Shown: piece by piece, positions 17,112-25,223 of the stretch | Position numbering within the stretch: position 1 is the stretch's first letter | Layout of the letters: every line of letters begins with the position of its first letter | Assembly (NCBI RefSeq): GCF_000746525.1 | Contig: NZ_CP009048.1 | Coordinates: forward strand, 2,349,501 to 2,413,500 | Source of the DNA: Pseudomonas alkylphenolica | GTDB lineage: Bacteria > Pseudomonadota > Gammaproteobacteria > Pseudomonadales > Pseudomonadaceae | Reading direction: 5' to 3' | Length of the DNA stretch: 64,000 bases | The notes under the pieces: generated by a model | Seen by the model: only the letters and a program-made list of their open reading frames with translations | Database searches by the model: none | Told to the model about the DNA's origin: nothing | Made by a program: the position numbers and the translations under genes

Positions 17112-18104
17112 ATGAGCACGGTGATGCAGGATGGATTCGGGCGGCAGATCGATTATCTGCGCATGTCGGTGACCGATCGTTGTGATTTTCGCTGTGTGTA
17201 CTGCATGGCCAAGAACATGACCTTCCTGCCGCGTCAGCAGGTACTCACCCTTGAGGAACTGCAGCGTCTGGCAACGCTGTTCGTTGGCCAGGGGGTGCGC
17301 AAGATCCGCCTGACCGGCGGGGAGCCGTTGATCCGCCCGGGGATTGTCGATCTGTGCCGTCACATTGCCGCCTTGCCGGGCTTGCGCGAACTGGTGATGA
17401 CCAGCAATGGCTCGCAGTTGCAGCGCCTGGCGCGGCCGCTGGTGGATGCCGGCGTCAAGCGCATGAACATCAGCCTCGACAGCCTGGACAGTGAGCGCTT
17501 TCGCGCGATTACCCGCAATGGCGATCTCGATCAGGTGCTGCGGGGCGTCGAAGCGGCAAGCGCTGCCGGTTTCGATCGGATCAAACTCAACTGTGTGGTG
17601 ATGAAGGGGCGCAACTTCGATGAGGTGCTGGCGCTGGTGCAGTACGCCATCGACCTGGGCATCGACATCACTTTCATTGAAGAGATGCCGCTGGGTGAAG
17701 TAGGGCGCTCGCGTGGCGAGTCGTTCTGTTCCAGTGACGAGGTGCGGGCGCTGATTGCCAGCCGCCATGCCTTGCTCGACAGCGCCGAGAACAGCGGTGG
17801 GCCGGCGCGCTATGTGCGCCTGGCGCAGCATCCGCAGACGCGTATCGGGTTTATTTCGCCCAACAGTCATAACTTCTGTGCCAGCTGTAACCGGGTACGG
17901 ATGACCGTGGAAGGGCGTTTGCTGTTGTGCCTGGGGCAGGAGGATTCGCTGGACTTGCGCGGGTTGTTGCGGCGTTATCCGCTGGATGACCAGCCGATTG
18001 TCAGTGCGGTGCAGCAGGCCTTGCGGGGTAAACCGCTGCGGCATGATTTCGATGCCGGGGGAGAGGTGCAGATTCTGCGCTTCATGAATATGAGTGGAGG
18101 GTGA
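17112..18104 (+). CDS. moaA: GTP 3',8-cyclase MoaA (molybdopterin synthesis)
   Basis: 330 residues. This radical SAM enzyme performs the first step from GTP to cyclic pyranopterin, the precursor of the molybdenum cofactor in NarG. The radical SAM Cys triad is C24/C28/C31 (CDFRCVYC). The second C-terminal cluster motif is present ([19 protein letters not shown]). The protein ends in the MoaA-type Gly-Gly. It is the last gene of the nar operon, 22 bp after ppiC. An operon-borne copy probably raises cofactor supply during nitrate respiration. Confidence 0.95.
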   Translation: MSTVMQDGFGRQIDYLRMSVTDRCDFRCVYCMAKNMTFLPRQQVLTLEELQRLATLFVGQGVRKIRLTGGEPLIRPGIVDLCRHIAALPGLRELVMTSNGSQLQRLARPLVDAGVKRMNISLDSLDSERFRAITRNGDLDQVLRGVEAASAAGFDRIKLNCVVMKGRNFDEVLALVQYAIDLGIDITFIEEMPLGEVGRSRGESFCSSDEVRALIASRHALLDSAENSGGPARYVRLAQHPQTRIGFISPNSHNFCASCNRVRMTVEGRLLLCLGQEDSLDLRGLLRRYPLDDQPIVSAVQQALRGKPLRHDFDAGGEVQILRFMNMSGG

Positions 18105-18115
18105 TCTTTATGCCG

Positions 18116-18191
18116 CCGGTGGGAGCGGGCTTGCCCCGCGATTACGGGCTGTCAGTCACATCGATTCGCGGGGCAAGCTCGCTCCCACCGG
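18116..18191. repeat. REP inverted pair between moaA and nrdD
   Basis: CCGGTGGGAGCGGGCTTGCC and its inverted partner are separated by about 20 bp and lie 11 bp after moaA. The position suits 3' end protection or termination of the nar transcript ahead of the nrd promoter. Confidence 0.93.
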
Positions 18192-18207
18192 GTCCATCCT
18201 GCCATTC

Positions 18208-18221
18208 TTGATATCAATCAA
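18208..18221 (+). promoter_or_regulatory. Perfect ANR/FNR box upstream of nrdD
   Basis: TTGATatcaATCAA matches the FNR/ANR consensus at all ten positions. It lies about 94 bp before the nrdD ATG, and a class II start would fall near 18256. This predicts anoxic induction of the nrdD-nrdG operon. Confidence 0.8.
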
Positions 18222-18308
18222 TTTTCTCCAGCGCCTTCAGTCGTAACCTCTACTGCATATTGTGTTTTGAATTTCATAAATAACTATATGTAGTGTTTTG
18301 GGGGCAAG

Positions 18309-20321
18309 ATGCACAGCACGCTGATCAGGGTAGGGCACAACCAGCTACACAAGCGCGACGGCAGTCTGGTCGCTTTCGATGCCGACAAGATCCGCCAGGC
18401 GTTGATCGCTGCCGGCAAGGCCACCGGGGAGTACGCCGAGGCCGAGGCCGAAGGGTTGCTGGCAGCGGTGCTGGCGCACTTGGAGGGCTATTCGCAGCTG
18501 CACGTCGAACAGATCCAGGACCGGGTCGAGCGGGTGCTGATGGACGCCGGGCATTTCCTTTCGCTACGCGCCTATATCGTCTACCGCGAACAGCACGGGC
18601 GTTTGCGCCGCGACCGCAAGACGTTGGTCGAAGTGGCGACCTCGATGAACGAGTACCTCAACCGCGAAGACTGGCGGGTTCAGGCCAACGCCAACCAGGG
18701 TTACTCGCTGGGTGGGCTGGTGCTCAATGTCTCCGGCAAAGTCACCGCCAACTATTGGCTCGATGAGGTCTACAGCGAAGCCATTGGCCGCGCCCACCGC
18801 GAAGCCGACCTGCATGTGCATGACCTGGATATGCTCGCCGGCTACTGTGCCGGCTGGTCGCTGCGCACCCTGCTGCACGAAGGCCTCAATGGCGTACCCG
18901 GACGGGTCGAGGCCGGGCCACCCAAACACCTGAGCAGCGCCCTGGGGCAGATGGTCAATTTCCTTGGCACGTTGCAGAACGAGTGGGCCGGGGCCCAGGC
19001 CTTCAGTTCCTTCGACACCTACCTGGCGCCCTATGTGCGCAAGGACCGGCTGCCCTACGAAGAGGTCCGCCAGGCCATCCAGGAGTTCATCTACAACCTC
19101 AACGTGCCGTCGCGCTGGGGCACCCAGACACCCTTTACCAACCTGACCTTCGACTGGGTCTGCCCGGAAGATCTGCGCGAGCAGATCCCGGTGATCGGTG
19201 GAGAGGAAATGCCCTTCGCCTATGGTGAGCTGCAGGCCGAAATGGACCTGCTCAACCGCGCCTACATCGAAGTGATGCAGGCCGGCGATGCCAAGGGCCG
19301 GGTGTTCACCTTCCCGATCCCGACCTACAACATCACCCACGATTTCCCCTGGGACAGCGACAACGCCGAGCGCCTGTTCGAGATGACTGCGCGCTATGGC
19401 CTGCCGTATTTCCAGAACTTCCTCAACTCCGACATGCTGCCCAACCAGGTGCGCTCGATGTGCTGCCGCCTACAGCTGGATGTGCGCGAACTGCTCAAGC
19501 GCGGTGGCGGTCTGTTCGGTTCGGCGGAGCAGACGGGCTCGCTCGGTGTGGTGACCATCAACTGCGCACGCCTGGGCTATCTGTTCAAAGGTGACACCAG
19601 CGGTCTGCTGCAGCGCCTGGATACCTTGATGGAACTGGCCATGGAGAGTCTGGAGGTCAAGCGCAAGGTGATCCAGCACCACATGGACGCCGGTTTGTAC
19701 CCCTACACCAAACGCTACCTGGGCACCTTGCGCAATCACTTCTCCACCATTGGCGTTAATGGCCTGCATGAAATGTTGCGCAACTTCAGTGATGACCAGA
19801 TGGGCCTGCACACCGAGCAGGGGCGACGCTTTGCCTTGAACCTGCTGGACCATGTGCGTGCCACCCTGGTGCGCTTCCAGGAAGATACCGGGCACCTCTA
19901 CAACCTCGAGGCGACACCGGCTGAAGGCACCACCTACCGCTTCGCCAAGGAAGACCTCAAGCGCTATCCCGACATTCTCCAGGCCGGCTGCGCGCAGGCG
20001 CCGTACTACACCAACTCCTCGCAACTGCCGGTGGGTTACACCGATGACCCCTTCGAGGCGCTGGAGTTGCAGGACGAACTGCAGTGCAAGTACACCGGCG
20101 GTACGGTGCTGCACCTGTACATGGCAGAGCGGATTTCTTCGGCCCAGGCCTGCAAGCAACTGGTGCGCAAGGCCCTGGGACGCTTCCGCCTGCCTTACCT
20201 GACCATCACCCCGACCTTTTCCATCTGCCCGGTACATGGCTATCTGGATGGCGAACACGAGTTCTGCCCGAAATGCGACGAAGCCCTGTTGCTGGCGCAG
20301 CAGGTCGGCGCTGTTCACTGA
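18309..20321 (+). CDS. nrdD: Anaerobic ribonucleoside-triphosphate reductase, large part (NrdD without glycyl-radical tail)
   Basis: 670 residues. Class III reductase makes dNTPs without oxygen. An ATP-cone lies at about 10-100, followed by the ten-stranded barrel with VRSMCCRLQLD (candidate thiyl Cys region) and LFGSAEQTGSLGVVTINCARLGY. The C-terminus has a metal-site pattern (C640, H643, C653, C656). The protein then stops at H670 before any Gly-radical motif (RVCGYL in E. coli). That motif is instead in the next gene, in another frame 32 bp on. A frameshift reading is possible, but the downstream gene has its own ribosome site and start. Confidence 0.92.
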   Translation: MHSTLIRVGHNQLHKRDGSLVAFDADKIRQALIAAGKATGEYAEAEAEGLLAAVLAHLEGYSQLHVEQIQDRVERVLMDAGHFLSLRAYIVYREQHGRLRRDRKTLVEVATSMNEYLNREDWRVQANANQGYSLGGLVLNVSGKVTANYWLDEVYSEAIGRAHREADLHVHDLDMLAGYCAGWSLRTLLHEGLNGVPGRVEAGPPKHLSSALGQMVNFLGTLQNEWAGAQAFSSFDTYLAPYVRKDRLPYEEVRQAIQEFIYNLNVPSRWGTQTPFTNLTFDWVCPEDLREQIPVIGGEEMPFAYGELQAEMDLLNRAYIEVMQAGDAKGRVFTFPIPTYNITHDFPWDSDNAERLFEMTARYGLPYFQNFLNSDMLPNQVRSMCCRLQLDVRELLKRGGGLFGSAEQTGSLGVVTINCARLGYLFKGDTSGLLQRLDTLMELAMESLEVKRKVIQHHMDAGLYPYTKRYLGTLRNHFSTIGVNGLHEMLRNFSDDQMGLHTEQGRRFALNLLDHVRATLVRFQEDTGHLYNLEATPAEGTTYRFAKEDLKRYPDILQAGCAQAPYYTNSSQLPVGYTDDPFEALELQDELQCKYTGGTVLHLYMAERISSAQACKQLVRKALGRFRLPYLTITPTFSICPVHGYLDGEHEFCPKCDEALLLAQQVGAVH

Positions 20322-20353
20322 TTTCGAATTACCCAACCGCAAGGAGCTTCATC

Positions 20354-20521
20354 ATGACTGCACTGCAAACCCTGCCTGTGGCGCAACGCCAACGCTGCGA
20401 AGTCTGGACCCGGGTGATGGGCTATCACCGGCCGGTGTCGGCGTTCAACCCGGGCAAACAGTCCGAGCACCGCGAGCGCCAGCATTTCACTGAGGGTGCG
20501 GCAGCGGCCGGGCATCCATGA
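20354..20521 (+). CDS. Separate glycyl-radical domain of class III ribonucleotide reductase
   Basis: 55 residues. RVMGYHRPVSAFNPGKQSEH corresponds to the C-terminal glycyl-radical loop of NrdD (RVCGYLG...FNxGK in E. coli), with radical Gly predicted at residue 23. AAGGAGCTTCATC precedes the ATG at 20354, giving a strong Shine-Dalgarno site. The stop overlaps the nrdG start as ATGA, so translation is coupled to the activase. I infer that this peptide docks into the NrdD barrel and is activated by NrdG, making a two-chain reductase. Such split forms may already be known in other pseudomonads; I cannot check. Confidence 0.85.
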   Translation: MTALQTLPVAQRQRCEVWTRVMGYHRPVSAFNPGKQSEHRERQHFTEGAAAAGHP

Positions 20522-21213
20522 GTCGAGCACTACGGGTCGGGGGCATGGTGCCCCTGACCACCCTCGACTATCCGGGCAAGCTGGCCTGTGTGTTGTTTTG
20601 CCAGGGTTGCGCCTGGCGTTGCCGTTACTGTCACAACCCGCAATTGATCCCGCCGCGCGGCAGTCAGGAGCTTGATTGGAACCAGGTGCTGGCATTCCTC
20701 CAGCGCCGCCAGGGCCTGCTCGACGCGGTGGTGTTCAGTGGCGGCGAAGCAACCCTGCAGGACAGCTTGCCGGCGGCGATGGCCGAGGTCCGGCAGATGG
20801 GCTTTGCTGTTGGCCTGCACAGTGCCGGCATCAAACCTGAGGCGTTCGCCCGAGTGTTGCCGGGGGCCGATTGGGTCGGCTTCGACGTCAAGGCTCTGGC
20901 CGAGGAGTGTGCGCTGATTACTCGGGTAAAGGGCAGCGGGGTGGCCAACTGGCGCAGCCTGGAATTGTTGTTGGCCAGTGGTGTGGAGTATGAATGCCGT
21001 ACTACGGTACATTGGCATCTGATCGACCCGGAGCGCCTGCTTACGCTGGCACGGCGTTTGAGTGAACGCGGGGTCATACGTTTCGTGGTACAGATGGTAC
21101 GTACCACGCAGATGCTCGATGCAAGTTTGCCAAAGGTATCGATGCACACTGCGTTGCCGGTGCTGTGGGATGCGCTTGGCGATCTGTTTCCGGAGTTTGA
21201 AGTGCGCGGCTAG
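20518..21213 (+). CDS. nrdG: Anaerobic ribonucleotide reductase activase NrdG (radical SAM)
   Basis: 231 residues. It uses S-adenosylmethionine and a [4Fe-4S] cluster to create the glycyl radical. The cluster triad is C31/C35/C38 (CAWRCRYC), and VVFSGGEATLQ follows. The start overlaps the glycyl-radical gene by 4 bp. It closes the ANR-controlled nrd operon. Confidence 0.94.
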   Translation: MSRALRVGGMVPLTTLDYPGKLACVLFCQGCAWRCRYCHNPQLIPPRGSQELDWNQVLAFLQRRQGLLDAVVFSGGEATLQDSLPAAMAEVRQMGFAVGLHSAGIKPEAFARVLPGADWVGFDVKALAEECALITRVKGSGVANWRSLELLLASGVEYECRTTVHWHLIDPERLLTLARRLSERGVIRFVVQMVRTTQMLDASLPKVSMHTALPVLWDALGDLFPEFEVRG

Positions 21214-21233
21214 ATCGCCGCGCCCTTTAGTCG

Positions 21234-22613
21234 CTAGAGCCATCCCCAAAACTGCAACCACCAGCCATAGCCTACCGCGACAATGGCTGCCAGCAGGCAA
21301 ACACTAGCGGCGCAGCGCCGGGGCAGGGCAATGTCCTGGCGTACCAGCAGCTTCCAGCCCAACCAGGCGCTCCAGGCCATGGCTGCGATCAACAGCAAGG
21401 CCCTGGCCGGTTGAACCCACTCCAGCAACAAGCCTTCATAGCGCAGCAGCTTCACCGTGGTTGCCGACAAGCCGAGAAACAGCCCGGCGCCGCCCAGAGG
21501 TGTAAGGGTCAGGCTCAAGGCTCCATACAGATCAGGCTTGCCCGTCAGCCGTGCTGCCAGGCGCAACAAAACCAGCAAACTGCCGCCCAGTAACAGGGCG
21601 CTGGTGCTCAGGTACAGGACGATACTGAAACCGTCCAGCCAGCTGAAACTGTCGTTGAGCTGCGGGTAATGGGTCAGCAGCCACCAAGGGGCGTTGTCGT
21701 GCAAGGGCCAGAGCACATCGTGCTCCACCAGCCACTGCGCCAGGTGCTGTTTGAGGGCGATGAACCAGGGGCTGACGGTCCACTGGAAGGCGCCCATGGC
21801 CAGGCCGATGACGCCGAACAGCAGCAGGCGACTATCCCAGGCTGATGGTGCGCGCGTGGCCGCCTGCAGGATCTCTTCGTTGCTGGAGCGGGCAATCAGT
21901 TGCACCGCGCCGCGTTGCCCGCTGCAGCGGCCGCAGGCGTGACAGTCGCTGGCGCCCTGCAGGCGACGGATGTCCAGCAGCGGTGCGCAGTTGGGCGGTG
22001 GCAGGCGCGGTGTGGCGTTTTCTTTCCAGCGCTGTTCATCGACCTGGAAGTGTACCGGGGCGAGGCGCGCGAGCAGGGCAAAGACGCCGCTGACCGGGCA
22101 CAGGTAGCGGCACCAGACCCGCTTGCCGCGGGCGAACAGCAAACCGATGGCGATCGCCGCCAGCGTCGAACCGCCGAGAATCAGCAGTGCCGCCTGGGCG
22201 TAGTCGTAGACGCTGATCAGCTGGCCATAAAGGGTGGTCAGGCAGAATGCCAGGGTTGGCCAGCCACCCCAGCGCATCCAGCGTGGCACGCCCATGCCCC
22301 GGCCATACCGGCTGGCCCATTCGCTCAGCGAGCCTTCAGGACACAGTACGCCGCACCAGAGCCGGCCGAACAGTACGATCGACAGCAACACGAACGGCCA
22401 CCAGAGGCCCCAGAACAGGAACTGGGCGAACAGGGTCAGGTTGTCCAGCATCCGCGCCTGGCTGCCGGGCAACGGCAGCAATGCCGGTACTACCAGCAGC
22501 GCGGCGTAGAACAGCACCACCGTCCACTGCAGGGTGCGAATCACCCCGGCATGGCGGCGCATGCCGTTACCCAAACGCTGCAATAGGCGATTGTGCACGC
22601 TCAGGCTGGACAT
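21234..22613 (-). CDS. ftrD: FtrD-type polyferredoxin membrane protein of the iron uptake system
   Basis: 459 residues, with several membrane helices and two CxxxCP-type motifs (RLWCGVLCPEGSLSE near 90, RVWCRYLCPVSGVFALL near 170), as in NapH/NosR/FtrD proteins. A further motif is SDCHACGRCSGQRGAVQ near 240, then three or four more helices. It probably passes electrons across the membrane to keep iron cycling during FtrABC transport. The ATG at 22613 overlaps ftrC by 13 bp. An upstream in-frame start at 22649 is possible, and neither has a strong ribosome site. It is the last gene of ftrABCD. Confidence 0.82.
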   Translation of the reverse strand: MSSLSVHNRLLQRLGNGMRRHAGVIRTLQWTVVLFYAALLVVPALLPLPGSQARMLDNLTLFAQFLFWGLWWPFVLLSIVLFGRLWCGVLCPEGSLSEWASRYGRGMGVPRWMRWGGWPTLAFCLTTLYGQLISVYDYAQAALLILGGSTLAAIAIGLLFARGKRVWCRYLCPVSGVFALLARLAPVHFQVDEQRWKENATPRLPPPNCAPLLDIRRLQGASDCHACGRCSGQRGAVQLIARSSNEEILQAATRAPSAWDSRLLLFGVIGLAMGAFQWTVSPWFIALKQHLAQWLVEHDVLWPLHDNAPWWLLTHYPQLNDSFSWLDGFSIVLYLSTSALLLGGSLLVLLRLAARLTGKPDLYGALSLTLTPLGGAGLFLGLSATTVKLLRYEGLLLEWVQPARALLLIAAMAWSAWLGWKLLVRQDIALPRRCAASVCLLAAIVAVGYGWWLQFWGWL

Positions 22614-23455
22614 GCGGCGCTGCCTGTTTTGCGCTGCAGCAGCCAGCACCCGACGCTCAGCCAGTAGCCGCTGAGCACCAGCAGGGTCAGGGCGCTGGGC
22701 GTGGCGCGGTAACCGGCGAACCCGGCGAGAAAAGCGCCCAGGCCCTGGCTGTCGCTGAGCACTGTGCTGCTGTCCCAGAGCGCATCGCCAACCAGGGTAT
22801 AGGCCATCTCCGGCAACTCCATGGCCAGCAGTTGACCGCCGACTCGCTCGGTCGCGCTGACCAGCAAGGCTGCCGCGAGCAGCAGCAACAGCGCTTCACT
22901 CAGGCCAAAGAAATGTTGCCATGAAATGAACCGTCGACTGCTGTGCAACAGGGCAATGGTCAGCCCTGACAGCAGCAGTCCGGCGATGGCGCCGATGAAA
23001 AATTGCGCCAGCGCCAGGCCTTGCAGGCGTGCACCGGCGCCATAGAGAAAGACCACGGTTTCACTCCCTTCGCGGCTGACTGCAAGCATGGCCAGCAGCA
23101 ACAATCCGACACCGCCCTGGCGCGCGAGTTGCTGCTCGGCGTGGCGCCGCAGATCGTCCTTGAGCGAGCGTGCGTGGCGGTGCATCCAGCCGACCATCTG
23201 CACCATCAGCATACTGGCCAGTAACGCCAGGGCGGCCTGGAACCATTCGCTGGCAGTGCCGCTCATGGCCTCGCCGGCAAACAGGATCAGCAGCGCCAGC
23301 ATGGCCGAAAGCAGCAAGCCCAGGGCGACGCCGCTCCACAGATATTTCAGCAGTCGCTGGCCGCGAGCTTGCTGGCTGACCCAGGCCTGGAGAATGCCGA
23401 TCACCAGCAGCGCTTCGACGCTTTCGCGCCAGACGATAAACAGTGCTTGATTCAT
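22601..23455 (-). CDS. ftrC: FTR1-family iron permease FtrC
   Basis: 284 residues and about seven helices. Two REXXE iron-binding motifs are present: R10-E-S-V-E14 in the first helix (WRESVEALLV) and SREGSETVVF near residue 130. These are diagnostic of FTR1/EfeU permeases. GGGAGTCTTG precedes the ATG at 23455. It is the membrane channel of the four-part Ftr system. Confidence 0.92.
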   Translation of the reverse strand: MNQALFIVWRESVEALLVIGILQAWVSQQARGQRLLKYLWSGVALGLLLSAMLALLILFAGEAMSGTASEWFQAALALLASMLMVQMVGWMHRHARSLKDDLRRHAEQQLARQGGVGLLLLAMLAVSREGSETVVFLYGAGARLQGLALAQFFIGAIAGLLLSGLTIALLHSSRRFISWQHFFGLSEALLLLLAAALLVSATERVGGQLLAMELPEMAYTLVGDALWDSSTVLSDSQGLGAFLAGFAGYRATPSALTLLVLSGYWLSVGCWLLQRKTGSAACPA

Positions 23456-23478
23456 CAAGACTCCCTGCACACCCACGG

Positions 23479-23817
23479 CTACTGCGCGAGGATGGCGCCC
23501 TCGGGCAGTTGCGGATTGAATTCGTCGAAGAACGGATAGCGGCCGGGCCGGAGCGGGTGGATGACGACAAAGGTCGTCACGCCCGGCGACAGCACTTTCT
23601 CTACCCGCAAGGGTGTACTTTCGAATTCTGCCGGGCCTTCGCCCTGATTCTTCAGGACGATCTTGAAGCGTTGCCCGGCGGGAACTTCCAGCACCGCGGG
23701 GGTGAAGTGTCCGTCACGCAGGATCAGCTCGTAGCTGGGCAGTGGCGCGGCGCTCAGGGGCGTGGCTGCACCGGCCAGAATCAACCAGGCCAGGCGCTGG
23801 TGGAGGCGGGCGTTCAT
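23479..23817 (-). CDS. ftrB: Periplasmic cupredoxin FtrB
   Basis: 112 residues with a signal peptide (about 1-23, cleaved near SAAPLPS). A cupredoxin-like fold follows (GHFTPAVLEVPAGQRFKIVLKNQG, PLRPGRYPFFDEFN). It lacks the classical His-Cys-Met copper loop of plastocyanin, as is common for FtrB/EfeO-type cupredoxins, and probably oxidises or stabilises Fe(II) for FtrC. Its ATG directly abuts the ftrA stop. Confidence 0.85.
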   Translation of the reverse strand: MNARLHQRLAWLILAGAATPLSAAPLPSYELILRDGHFTPAVLEVPAGQRFKIVLKNQGEGPAEFESTPLRVEKVLSPGVTTFVVIHPLRPGRYPFFDEFNPQLPEGAILAQ

Positions 23818-24348
23818 TCAGTAGCCGCCTTTCTTGCCAATCCCGGCGTAGACGAAGGTGTAGTGCAGTTCGCAGCGCTCGAACCAGGGTTCCACCCCGG
23901 TTTCCTTGTCGGTGTGGCGCCCCAGCGAACCGTGACCGCCTGGCGGCAGGAGGGTGAAGGTCAGCTGGTATTTGCCCGGCCCCTGCAGTTTGACGTTATC
24001 GCCATAGTGCGGGCCGTCGTTGGCGACCATGGCATGGAAGTCACCGCTGATGGGTGTGTCGCTGCCTTGCTTTTGCAGGCTGAAGGCGACATTCAGGTAG
24101 GGCACGAAACTGCCTTCCTGAAAGCCCTGGCGATTGTCGGCGGTGGCGCGGATATCGGCTTCCAGATGGATGTCCGAGTCGGCAGTGGCGCGCATCATGC
24201 CGGCCGGGGCCATTTCAATCGGCTGCAGGTACACCGCGCCGACCTCCAGCCCCGGGCACAGTTGCGGCTTGCCGATGGGGTATTCCTTGGCCAGTGCCGG
24301 CGGGGTGATCAGGAGCAAGGCGAGTGACAGCGAAAAGGGGGTACGCAT
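23818..24348 (-). CDS. ftrA: Periplasmic iron-binding protein FtrA (P19 family)
   Basis: 176 residues with a signal peptide ending near ALA-KEYPIG. P19-family metal-site segments are visible: PAGMMRATADSDIHLEADIRA near 48-68 and SGDFHAMVANDGPHYGDNV near 100-120. It is the first gene of ftrABCD and binds iron (and probably copper) in the periplasm. It is preceded by an ANR box and a Fur box. Confidence 0.88.
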   Translation of the reverse strand: MRTPFSLSLALLLITPPALAKEYPIGKPQLCPGLEVGAVYLQPIEMAPAGMMRATADSDIHLEADIRATADNRQGFQEGSFVPYLNVAFSLQKQGSDTPISGDFHAMVANDGPHYGDNVKLQGPGKYQLTFTLLPPGGHGSLGRHTDKETGVEPWFERCELHYTFVYAGIGKKGGY

Positions 24349-24403
24349 GACGACTTCCTGGGTGCTGACGAGTGGGAGCCCGAGTCTAGGAAGCTTTTGT
24401 GTG

Positions 24404-24422
24404 AATAATAATGATTATTATC
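24404..24422. promoter_or_regulatory. Fur box at the ftrA promoter
   Basis: AATAATAATGATTATTATC matches the 19-bp Fur consensus at 15 positions. It lies just downstream of a leftward -10 candidate TAAAAT (24429-24424), so bound Fe-Fur would cover the start site and repress ftrABCD when iron is plentiful. Confidence 0.75.
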
Positions 24423-24423
24423 A

Positions 24424-24429
24424 ATTTTA
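24424..24429 (-). promoter_or_regulatory. Probable -10 element of ftrABCD
   Basis: Read leftward, TAAAAT matches TATAAT at five of six bases. Transcription would start near 24417. The ANR box centre at 24456.5 then lies about 40 bp upstream, as in class II FNR promoters. Confidence 0.5.
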
Positions 24430-24449
24430 CCGTCGATCCGTCAGCGCCC

Positions 24450-24463
24450 TTGATCTGCATCAA
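24450..24463. promoter_or_regulatory. Perfect ANR/FNR box between ftrA and the DUF3079 gene
   Basis: TTGATctgcATCAA matches the consensus at all ten positions. Its centre is about -40 for the leftward ftrA promoter and would also be near -41 for a rightward start around 24498 ahead of the DUF3079 gene. The leftward -10 is better, so ftrABCD is the more likely target. Confidence 0.75.
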
Positions 24464-24524
24464 GGGCAAAGCCGTAGCGAGGCAATAAGGTGGAAGCTCG
24501 CCCATAGCCTGCCTGGGGAATATC

Positions 24525-24779
24525 ATGGCCAAGCCCTTTCCCGTCAGCCCGAAACACCCTGAACGTATCTGCTGGGGTTGCGATCGTTATTGCGCGGCGA
24601 ATGCCCTGGCCTGCGGCAATGGCGCCGACCGGACCATGCACCCGGTAGAGGTGTTCGGTGAGGACTGGAATGTGCCGGGGGACTATGGCCTGGGGTTGCC
24701 TGACAGCCATGATCGCGGGGCAAGCCCGCTCCCACCAAGTTCTGATACACCCTGTGGGAGCGGGCTTGCCCCGCGATAG
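24525..24779 (+). CDS. DUF3079 family small Cys-rich protein with REP-encoded C-terminus
   Basis: 84 residues. The first 60 match the DUF3079 pattern (KPFPVSPKHPERICWGCDRY, then CGNGADRT and HPVEVFGEDW) with four cysteines that could bind metal. From about residue 61 (DSHDRGASPLPP...CGSGLAPR) the sequence is translated from a REP pair at 24711-24777, and the stop TAG falls at its last base. No function is known to me. Divergent from ftrA, it may share the ANR box. Confidence 0.72.
   Translation: MAKPFPVSPKHPERICWGCDRYCAANALACGNGADRTMHPVEVFGEDWNVPGDYGLGLPDSHDRGASPLPPSSDTPCGSGLAPR
24711..24777. repeat. REP pair in outward orientation, overlapping the DUF3079 gene end
   Basis: ATCGCGGGGCAAGCCCGCTC comes first and GGGAGCGGGCTTGCCCCGCG second, the reverse order from the other pairs in this window. 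It encodes the last 24 residues of the DUF3079 protein. Confidence 0.92.
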
Positions 24780-24789
24780 ATCTAAATGC

Positions 24790-25038
24790 TCAGAACAGGT
24801 GCTGACGCTTGTCCAGCTGCTGATCGACCAGCCACTTGCCATGCGCAAGCGACACGTGTTGGGCATTTTCCAGGTCGGCCAGAAAGGCCATCTTCAATGG
24901 CAGCGGCAGACGCCGGCTGGTGTGGCCTTCAGGATCTGTGATCAGGCACCCGCCGGCAAACGGCGTAGGGACGCCGTCATGGGTTTCGACACTGGCGGTG
25001 ATGGTGTAGTTGCGATGCACACATTGAAGGGTTTTCAT
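24790..25038 (-). CDS. Small hypothetical protein
   Basis: 82 residues beginning MKTLQCVHRNYTITASVE. A beta-rich N-terminal half is followed by a helix-forming tail (MAFLADLENAQHVSLAHGKW). There is no signal peptide or membrane segment. AGGACG precedes the ATG. I do not recognise the family. It sits convergent to the DUF3079 gene with the REP pair between them. Confidence 0.55.
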   Translation of the reverse strand: MKTLQCVHRNYTITASVETHDGVPTPFAGGCLITDPEGHTSRRLPLPLKMAFLADLENAQHVSLAHGKWLVDQQLDKRQHLF

Positions 25039-25148
25039 CGTCCTGACCTCGCTGCTGGGGTATCGATGGCTCGCTGTTGTTGAAGCTCCTCGCTAAGGTG
25101 CTTTTTCGGGTATACCACAGCAGTGGCCCGGAGTGACCCGGGCCGACG

Positions 25149-25218
25149 GGTGGGAGCGGCGGTGCGGCGGCCCGACTTGTCCCGCGATCGCTATCGCGGG
25201 GCAAGCCCGCTCCCACCG
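25149..25218. repeat. REP pair with one long-variant arm
   Basis: The left arm is the long variant (GGTGGGAGCGGCGGTGCGGC, continuing to CCCGACTTGTCCCGCGAT) and the right arm is the usual ATCGCGGGGCAAGCCCGCTC. The same long variant recurs at 30118-30205. It lies just downstream of gloA. Confidence 0.9.
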
Positions 25219-25223
25219 GGGGC

